Shown here piece by piece: positions 59,037 to 64,000 of a stretch of 64,000 nt of DNA. How positions within the stretch are numbered: position 1 is the stretch's first letter; each line of letters begins with the position of its first letter. The position numbers were made by a program, and so were the translations under genes. The notes under the pieces were generated by a model. That model was not told where the DNA came from, searched no databases, and worked only from the letters and a program-made list of their open reading frames with translations. Source of the DNA: a virus; IMG/VR virus record IMGVR_UViG_3300001798_000006, positions 113,275-177,274 of that record; one strand, written 5' to 3'.

Positions 59037-59976
59037 GGTGCCCTATAAATAGACCATTTAGCCAGATGTCCTGGCCAACTTTGGCCCTAAGTAGTTTAGA
59101 CTCGTTAAAGATCATCTGATCTAATATATTATTAGCCGTAATTAATATCTGATTTTCTGGTGTATAAGCATCTGTGACGCTAGTTTTGAGACATGCTTCA
59201 AAAAGAGCGGCCTTCTTAGGCTCTGGGATCTGCGTCTTTAGGTCGGTTTCTGTAGTCATACATATATGATTGGCGATCATAAAAGATGCCTGTCTGATAC
59301 CGACTAAATAATAAGAGTCACTCGGCTCCCAAATCAACCCCTTTTTAAGGGCCGATGTCCAACCAAGATTGCGAAATATAGCACCGGCTATTAACAGTGA
59401 TTTATTTAATGGTACTTCTATGTTCTTTAAACCATCTAGCATTGACAAAGTTAACATAATCAAATGATTAGTATAAACAATTAATCCGCCATCACATGAT
59501 AAGGTATTTTTTAAGCCATACGGATAACAACTCATGAATTCAACTAAATTGAGACGTTCTTTTACAGAAGCGTTACCAAGGATATCTCTTAAGTCTGGAT
59601 CTTCTATTTGGGCAATATAACTATTCAGTCTCTCTATATTTACTTTTAATACGTTGGGATGTATTGAATAAAAATAATCGCTTTTATTAATTAGGGTTTC
59701 GTCTACCGTGCCTATATCTTGTGGTTGAATAATAAAATTTATCTTGTTTTCGTGTTCTTTGGCTATAAATGTTAAATGTACCCATTGTCCGACCTTAAGT
59801 GGTAACGCTGACGTATAGTTCCAGACATATCCAGTGATTTCGCCAGATACATCTAGCAGGGTTAATACGCCGTAAGTACATTTTGTACTAACTCGTTTTT
59901 CTAGCGATTTAATATAAAAGACTTGTGAATACTTCTCGCCAACCTTGAAATGTTTGATTGGGATATAATCTACCAT
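59014..59976 (-). CDS. YhaM-like OB-HD protein with degenerate HD site
   Basis: A 320-residue relative of YhaM 3'-5' exonuclease. Residues 1-90 have an OB-fold pattern (GEKYSQVFYIKS, YGVLTLLDVSGEITGYVW, QWVHLTFIAKE). Residues about 150-260 match the HD region, but the HD pair that binds metal reads R202-N203 in GAIFRNLGW, and the preceding His of TLSML is Leu. Without those ligands nuclease activity is doubtful, so it may be a binding protein. Confidence 0.65.
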   Translation of the reverse strand: MVDYIPIKHFKVGEKYSQVFYIKSLEKRVSTKCTYGVLTLLDVSGEITGYVWNYTSALPLKVGQWVHLTFIAKEHENKINFIIQPQDIGTVDETLINKSDYFYSIHPNVLKVNIERLNSYIAQIEDPDLRDILGNASVKERLNLVEFMSCYPYGLKNTLSCDGGLIVYTNHLIMLTLSMLDGLKNIEVPLNKSLLIAGAIFRNLGWTSALKKGLIWEPSDSYYLVGIRQASFMIANHICMTTETDLKTQIPEPKKAALFEACLKTSVTDAYTPENQILITANNILDQMIFNESKLLRAKVGQDIWLNGLFIGHHASRPEN

Positions 59977-60158
59977 ACATCCTCTCGTGGCTTTTTAGAT
60001 GTTGTAATCCTATTATTGTCTTGAAACTTACATTGTGAACATCTAGGTATCTTGCGACAAATAATCTCCATATCGTCGCCATCTTCAAGATGAGTCTTTT
60101 GACCACTATAAAATTGTGCTCCACAACTACGACATTCGGTATAATTAATGACTTTCAT
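59970..60158 (-). CDS. small zinc-ribbon protein
   Basis: A 62-residue protein with CRSCGAQFYSG and IPRCSQCKF, two C-x2-C pairs spaced for a zinc ribbon. It ends in a basic tail and overlaps the sigma factor gene by 14 bases and the YhaM-like gene by 7. Possibly a transcription or nucleic-acid partner. Confidence 0.66.
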   Translation of the reverse strand: MKVINYTECRSCGAQFYSGQKTHLEDGDDMEIICRKIPRCSQCKFQDNNRITTSKKPREDVW

Positions 60159-60633
60159 ATGACTTTAATTCTCTTTTTAATTTAGATAGTATATTCTTAA
60201 CTTTAAGAAACATTGCGTTGTGACTTTTACCATACTTCTCGCCCAATGCGTGATACGTCATGTTATTATAGAAGTAATCTGTTATAAGGTCTTTTTCTGT
60301 ACAATCTAGTCTATTGATTGCATCTGTTATGTCGTGCCAGAGTACGACACTTTTGCCTGGTATGTTGTCTAAAAAAATCTCCTCTTGTACTATAGGTAAT
60401 TTATTCGAATTTTTGTGCATGAACCTATAAATATTGCTTTGTATGGCTTTATATGCATAAGTGCTAAAGAGTACTGTTGTTGTTGGCTTATAATGCCGCT
60501 TAGCCTTTTCAAGAGCTAAAAATCCTTCTTGGACTAAATCCTCGTCTTGTACATCGGCCGTATAATATTTACGTTTGCATTTTTTCGCAATATTTTTGAT
60601 TAATTCGTTCCAGTTAATTTCCCGTGTCGTCAT
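60145..60633 (-). CDS. RNA polymerase sigma-70 family factor (second)
   Basis: A 162-residue sigma-like protein. Region 2 is clear: VQDEDLVQEGFLALEKAKRHY and FSTYAYKAIQSNIYRFMH. A C-terminal helix-turn-helix, YHALGEKYGKSHNAMFLKVK, serves as region 4. It differs in sequence from the factor at 9749-10345. It likely selects another promoter class, such as late promoters. It overlaps the gene before it by 20 bases. Confidence 0.82.
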   Translation of the reverse strand: MTTREINWNELIKNIAKKCKRKYYTADVQDEDLVQEGFLALEKAKRHYKPTTTVLFSTYAYKAIQSNIYRFMHKNSNKLPIVQEEIFLDNIPGKSVVLWHDITDAINRLDCTEKDLITDYFYNNMTYHALGEKYGKSHNAMFLKVKNILSKLKRELKSYESH

Positions 60634-60991
60634 TGATGATTTCGCTTTCTAGTATCTGTAATAGTGCATTTTTTTTAGTCAGATTAAACTTCTTCCAAGC
60701 GAGCACAATATTTGGATTACCGCTTTTGGGCATGGATCTGAGATTTTTTGGCCTTTCATAATGAAATAGAATCTTATTATCATCCTTTTTTAGGATCTTA
60801 ATGGAATTGACGCTTGCACTAATATCGTATAAAGCCCATATAGTCTTTAAGAAGTCTTGGAATTTTATTTTACTGAGACGCGGAGGATTTTTGCCTATTT
60901 GTGTTTTAACTACTAGAAACTCCTCGTCGGTTAACTGTGTGTCTAATCTTTTCTTGAGGGATTCAATTTTCTGCCAATTGATTGTCATCAT
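60614..60991 (-). CDS. hypothetical protein
   Basis: A 125-residue protein starting MMTINWQKIESLKKRL at the ATGA overlap with the SbcC-like gene. It has SKIKFQDFLKTIWALYDISASV and RSMPKSGNPNIVLAWKKF. Position between an SbcC/RecF-like ATPase and a sigma factor. No motif identified. The earlier in-frame ATG at 61057 lacks support. Confidence 0.56.
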   Translation of the reverse strand: MMTINWQKIESLKKRLDTQLTDEEFLVVKTQIGKNPPRLSKIKFQDFLKTIWALYDISASVNSIKILKKDDNKILFHYERPKNLRSMPKSGNPNIVLAWKKFNLTKKNALLQILESEIINDDTGN

Positions 60992-62154
60992 AGCTTTACA
61001 CTCCCATCTTCTATAATAATACCACAGTTGTCGGACTCGTCTACCCGTTCGATCCACACCTGGAAGTCGTTGGCAATGGCCAACTCCTTAATGACTGACA
61101 TTGAGTCAGCGTCCAAAAGTGAACCATCTATTATTCTTATTACTCTAAGCCTGGGGTTCAGAGCCATAGCAATCGCTGTAGAAATCTTAGTTTGTAGGGA
61201 TGTTGATAACTGACAAAATGGATATCCGTTGAATTTAATTGTATCTGCTGTGATTTCAAGCCCGTCAACTGGTAATGAGTGTCCTTTAATGGCATCTGTC
61301 TTGTCTTGCTCTAACTTGTCCATTTCTGACTCTTTAAGTATAACACCTTGTTCGGCCAAGTCAATCTGATTCTTAATCTTTTTATAATTCTTAATCTCTT
61401 CTGCTCGCCTATTATGACTGTCCAACTCTTCGAGTTGTCCAGTCAATTTTTCAATATCATAGGAAGGCCCCTCTAATTTTTGTAGAAGTGACAGTTTTTC
61501 GGCGTTAAGACGATCTATCTCTGCGTCTATGTCGCGGACACGCGAACGACATTTCTCTTGACTTTGTGCTAATTTTATTTGAGCAAGTATTTCGGCATTA
61601 GATATCGGCGTTTCGGACTCGTTGTCTGCTGGTGGCCTAACATTATCTATAATATTAAGCAGGGTCTTTTTCTCTTTATTAAACGAGCTACGCTCATCGT
61701 ACAAAGCTTTATATCTCACTTCGTAAGATCGTAGGTCTATACCAAGTAACTTATTAAGTATCTCGATTTGCTGATCGTGCTTTGCTCTGGCGAAGGCTAG
61801 CGGATCGAATGATAGATCGCCGACTATATTGTCCAGTAAAGATTGTGGGCTGGACACTTTATCGCCATTCTTATTTTCAATTTTTAAGGAAGAAGATCCG
61901 TCCTGTCGGATGATCCTAGTTACTATATATTCGCCAAGATCAAGTTGGATAGTCCCTGTTTCCTGACCATCCCTTACTGGCATAGGATTGTCCTTCTTCG
62001 CCTTGGAGTATTCCAAGGCGAGCCAGATAGAGTCTATGACGCTAGACTTACCCTGACCGTTCTTGCCAGCTATGATGACGCAATTATCTTCTGGTGTAAT
62101 GTCTACGGCTCTTATACGCTTGATGTTTTCGGCTACTAAGTTAATGATCTTCAT
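60988..62154 (-). CDS. SbcC/RecF-like ATPase with coiled coil
   Basis: A 388-residue SMC-related ATPase. The N-terminus has IINLVAENIKRIRAV and the Walker A IIAGKNGQGKSSVIDSIWLA. A middle coiled coil (RDIDAEIDRLNAEKLSLLQK, KLTGQLEELDSHNRRAEEI) separates it from the C-terminal part (LSTSLQTKISTAIAMALNPR, LRVIRIIDGSLLDADS) that holds the ABC signature-like turn and Walker B. It is shorter than SbcC. No SbcD partner is in the window. Likely recombination or repair. Confidence 0.82.
   Translation of the reverse strand: MKIINLVAENIKRIRAVDITPEDNCVIIAGKNGQGKSSVIDSIWLALEYSKAKKDNPMPVRDGQETGTIQLDLGEYIVTRIIRQDGSSSLKIENKNGDKVSSPQSLLDNIVGDLSFDPLAFARAKHDQQIEILNKLLGIDLRSYEVRYKALYDERSSFNKEKKTLLNIIDNVRPPADNESETPISNAEILAQIKLAQSQEKCRSRVRDIDAEIDRLNAEKLSLLQKLEGPSYDIEKLTGQLEELDSHNRRAEEIKNYKKIKNQIDLAEQGVILKESEMDKLEQDKTDAIKGHSLPVDGLEITADTIKFNGYPFCQLSTSLQTKISTAIAMALNPRLRVIRIIDGSLLDADSMSVIKELAIANDFQVWIERVDESDNCGIIIEDGSVKL
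61998..62021. repeat. perfect 10-bp hairpin in the SbcC-like gene
   Basis: TCGCCTTGGA pairs with TCCAAGGCGA across a GTAT loop, within coding sequence near the 5' end of the gene. Confidence 0.88.
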
Positions 62155-62597
62155 TGCTTCGCAATCCATTCTTTAATATTCTGAATACACGCCTGTTCGT
62201 TTTCTGCATATCGTGTCGAAGTATGTAAATAATAGTCTATATCTATAGGATAGATTGATAATATTCGTGCTATGCACGAGGCAGTAATATAGCCAGGAGG
62301 CCCGGAATAAAGTAACCAATGTATTGGGTATCCCAATTTAACCGCCGCTGCTGCGGCAGTATCCCCTGCTAGATAAATGGCATCTAGCAGCCTATTACGC
62401 ATGACAATTGTGGTCCCGATTTTTGGTCCATGCTCTATATAATCTTTACGTGTCTGATCTCTTGGATCTAACGCATAATAAATAGAAGCCGGATCTATTT
62501 TTTCTATTTCATTTATGGAGAAAGTATGGCCCGTGATTGGATTACACATGCCACTAGCAGCCATTTTGATTTTAGGGTATTCTGGTTTAAATTTCAT
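62151..62597 (-). CDS. hypothetical protein
   Basis: A 148-residue protein (MKFKPEYPKIKMAASGMCNPI...) with ALDPRDQTRKDYIEHGPKIG, a CNPITGH segment and a C-terminal RYAENEQACIQNIKEW. It overlaps the next gene by 4 bases (ATGA). No family recognised; a nucleic acid or nucleotide role follows only from the neighbours. Confidence 0.58.
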   Translation of the reverse strand: MKFKPEYPKIKMAASGMCNPITGHTFSINEIEKIDPASIYYALDPRDQTRKDYIEHGPKIGTTIVMRNRLLDAIYLAGDTAAAAAVKLGYPIHWLLYSGPPGYITASCIARILSIYPIDIDYYLHTSTRYAENEQACIQNIKEWIAKQ

Positions 62598-62865
62598 TGC
62601 CGCTGCCTCCGCAGCGTAAGCAAGGCTCTGGTGGAGCGAAACCTAGTCCAATATATTGTCCGGTGCCTTTACAGTCGGAGCATGGTTTTACAGAGCATTC
62701 ATCTATTATAATTGGCTCGACTGGCACACCCTGGATTTGCTCTACTGGCCATACCGCCTTGAATATGTGGTCCCATTTGCCTGGGTTATCATTGTCTTCG
62801 TCGCAATAAACAATACGTATTCTGTCACCTATTTGCATACATTCTTCTAGTGTTATTTCAAACAT
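62587..62865 (-). CDS. small zinc-finger protein with DnaJ-type motif
   Basis: A 92-residue protein. The C-terminus CSDCKGTGQYIGLG...CLRCGGSGNE is two CxxCxGxG repeats, the DnaJ zinc-binding module in miniature. The N-terminal half is acidic. It could be a chaperone cofactor or simply a zinc-binding accessory; no J domain is present. Confidence 0.64.
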   Translation of the reverse strand: MFEITLEECMQIGDRIRIVYCDEDNDNPGKWDHIFKAVWPVEQIQGVPVEPIIIDECSVKPCSDCKGTGQYIGLGFAPPEPCLRCGGSGNEI

Positions 62866-63343
62866 TTAATTCTCTCCAGTAAAATAGTCCCACCGGAATT
62901 TTATATGATGGCTTGCCCCCGAATCCGAAATAAGGGATGATTGGACAATCTGGGTGCTTAGTCAATATTTCAAGTTTATCAGGATATATGAGCGTCCATT
63001 CTGGTCGCTCAGTTTCATAACCGTTTACCATTAAGATGGTGGCTCCCTGTTTTAGGTAAGACTGAACCTGAGCAACCTTTAAATGAAAATGTTTATTTAT
63101 CATCGGCTTACTAAACTTAACTTCCATTAGCCCATAAGATTCAACACTATAGTCGGCGTCAGTGGTCACTTCTTTATCTTCTAAGTACTCCCCATCTTCC
63201 CCTGGTGCGTTAGCCTGATAAGATAATGGCTTATCCTGTATTTTAAGCCAACGCATTAAACAGTCTAGCTCAATGTGCTTCGCCGATTTAATATCGGCCT
63301 TAAATTCTTTGAGGCTACGCTTATCTTTGCGATAACCAGACAT
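62858..63343 (-). CDS. possible PD-(D/E)XK nuclease
   Basis: A 161-residue protein with VTTDADYSVESYGLMEVKFSKP, where D and E-x-K spacing fits the restriction-enzyme-like nuclease core, followed by LKVAQVQSYLKQGATILMVNGYE (the Q-x3-Y helix of such folds). GYRKDKRSLKEFK and the basic N-terminus may contact DNA. Not matched to a named family, so the call is tentative. Coupled to the exonuclease gene. Confidence 0.5.
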   Translation of the reverse strand: MSGYRKDKRSLKEFKADIKSAKHIELDCLMRWLKIQDKPLSYQANAPGEDGEYLEDKEVTTDADYSVESYGLMEVKFSKPMINKHFHLKVAQVQSYLKQGATILMVNGYETERPEWTLIYPDKLEILTKHPDCPIIPYFGFGGKPSYKIPVGLFYWRELNV

Positions 63344-63919
63344 TTATTTCAGGCTGAGTCCCATTAAAAGTGTGCGGAACTTATGAAGAATTGCGGCAGT
63401 TAGCTTAATATCTACTAGTGCAGAGTGTAGTTTAGATTTATCGGCAACTTTAACGCCAAGGGCTTTTGCGGTTTTCTCAAGTGATGCACCGGCTGGTACT
63501 TCGTTATGCCCCTCAAATAATCGCATAACTGTTAACGAATCAAGCCATCTGTACGTGAAAGCTTGCTTAAATTCTGATATTGAGCAATTAAAAATATTTG
63601 CTGTAAGCATTTCTACGTCATATAGAAAATTATGTCCGCCTAGAAGAGTGCAACCGTGCTTAACATACATATCAAGCAGCTTATCTCTTATCGCCTCCGG
63701 CGAAATGCCATTTTCAAAGCAGTCTTGTACGCTTAGTTTATTAATTTCTAACGCCTTCGACGTTACCTTATAATCTGCGAGTGAAGCGAGCCTAACTTTT
63801 GCTTCAAATTCCTCTAGAATATTTCCGGTATTTACGTCAAGCACTACGGCTCCAACTGATAATACTGAGTAATTTGGTGTAAGCCCGCCAGTTTCGGTAT
63901 CTATAAGTAGCGTAAGCAT
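63344..63919 (-). CDS. dnaQ: DnaQ-like 3'-5' exonuclease (DEDDh)
   Basis: A 191-residue proofreading-type exonuclease. LLIDTETGG gives D7 and E9, GGHNFLYDV the second Asp, and HSALVDI the final His and Asp, so the DEDDh set is complete. It is a stand-alone protein that could supply proofreading for the DnaE-type polymerase encoded at 5.9-9.2 kb, which has no exonuclease domain. It may also act in RNA or repair. Confidence 0.88.
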   Translation of the reverse strand: MLTLLIDTETGGLTPNYSVLSVGAVVLDVNTGNILEEFEAKVRLASLADYKVTSKALEINKLSVQDCFENGISPEAIRDKLLDMYVKHGCTLLGGHNFLYDVEMLTANIFNCSISEFKQAFTYRWLDSLTVMRLFEGHNEVPAGASLEKTAKALGVKVADKSKLHSALVDIKLTAAILHKFRTLLMGLSLK

Positions 63920-64000
63920 TTATATAATGTCTCCATTTTCTAGTCTCTTCGACTCTTCATATTTATCCACACGTCGTTTTTGCCACTCCCGCACCGCACC
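63920..64000 (-). CDS. 3' end of a further gene (runs off the window)
   Basis: The frame open at the right edge encodes about 26 residues (VREWQKRRVDKYEESKRLEN... then GDII) to a TAA that abuts the DnaQ start. Charged and helical. Too short to assign. Confidence 0.5.
   Translation of the reverse strand, partial: GAVREWQKRRVDKYEESKRLENGDII

Noticed and set aside
1-64000. CRISPR array or long direct repeats
   Set aside because: No regularly spaced 20-40 base repeats seen in any gap; gaps are too short to hold an array. The Cas4-like protein is therefore read as a recombination nuclease.
1-64000. Reassigned stop codon (TAG or TGA recoding), as in some large phages
   Set aside because: TAA, TAG and TGA all end recognised genes at family-consistent lengths, and none occurs in frame within a recognised protein.

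Overview
This 64 kb window is part of a large, AT-rich, lytic-type double-stranded DNA bacteriophage genome. It encodes a complete bacterial-style replication core, phage-type lysis and tail-fibre genes, and auxiliary metabolism. Genes are packed with ATGA or TAATG overlaps, no gap exceeds about 100 bases, and five selfish coding elements sit inside or between genes. There are no ribosomal RNA genes, no host housekeeping operons and no integrase, and no terminase, portal or major capsid gene falls in the window. TAA, TAG and TGA all end genes, so the standard code is in use. The host cannot be named from the sequence. A class II ribonucleotide reductase, a DnaE-type polymerase and a ThyX point to a bacterial host outside the classic T4-like context.

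Layout. (1) 1-10.3 kb, + strand: replication and recombination module with RecA (partial), a small endonuclease, DnaB helicase, DnaG-like primase, a Cas4/RecB-like nuclease, ClpP, a DnaE-type polymerase III alpha, SSB and a sigma-70 family factor. (2) 10.3-35.8 kb, + strand: a glycan locus of about a dozen glycosyltransferases, three methyltransferases, a Nudix hydrolase, nucleotidyltransferases, a HAD phosphatase, GDP-mannose 4,6-dehydratase and a GDP-fucose-synthase-like enzyme. One glycosyltransferase carries an intein, and two related LAGLIDADG homing endonuclease genes sit between glycosyltransferases. (3) 35.8-47.1 kb, + strand: DNA and nucleotide metabolism with a possible annealing protein, dUTPase, FAD oxidoreductase, class II ribonucleotide reductase with an intein, a CAU tRNA, ferritin, a dCMP-deaminase-like protein, an RlmN/Cfr-like radical SAM enzyme, an HNH endonuclease and ThyX. 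(4) 47.1-54.1 kb, + strand: virion tail/fibre proteins, including four related fibre genes, ending in an XhlA-like holin candidate. (5) 54.1-64 kb, - strand: a convergent block with a lipoprotein, PhoH, peptide deformylase, methionine aminopeptidase, a family 4 uracil-DNA glycosylase, a degenerate YhaM-like protein, a second sigma factor, an SbcC/RecF-like ATPase, a nuclease-like protein and a DnaQ-like exonuclease.

How it fits together. Modules 1, 3 and 5 give the phage its own fork (helicase, primase, polymerase, SSB, proofreading-type exonuclease), recombination and dNTP supply (RNR, ThyX, dUTPase, deaminase). Two sigma factors can redirect host RNA polymerase. ClpP, deformylase, methionine aminopeptidase and the RlmN-like enzyme suggest management of host translation and proteostasis. 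Module 2 looks able to make a fucose-type activated sugar and to assemble or transfer glycans, for the virion, for the phage DNA or for the host surface. The most distinctive observations are this glycan locus, the ABC-ATPase/GNAT fusion inside it, the two inteins placed at active-site motifs, the homing endonuclease at the 5' end of thyX, the phage ferritin, and an excess of perfect GC-rich hairpins scattered inside genes.
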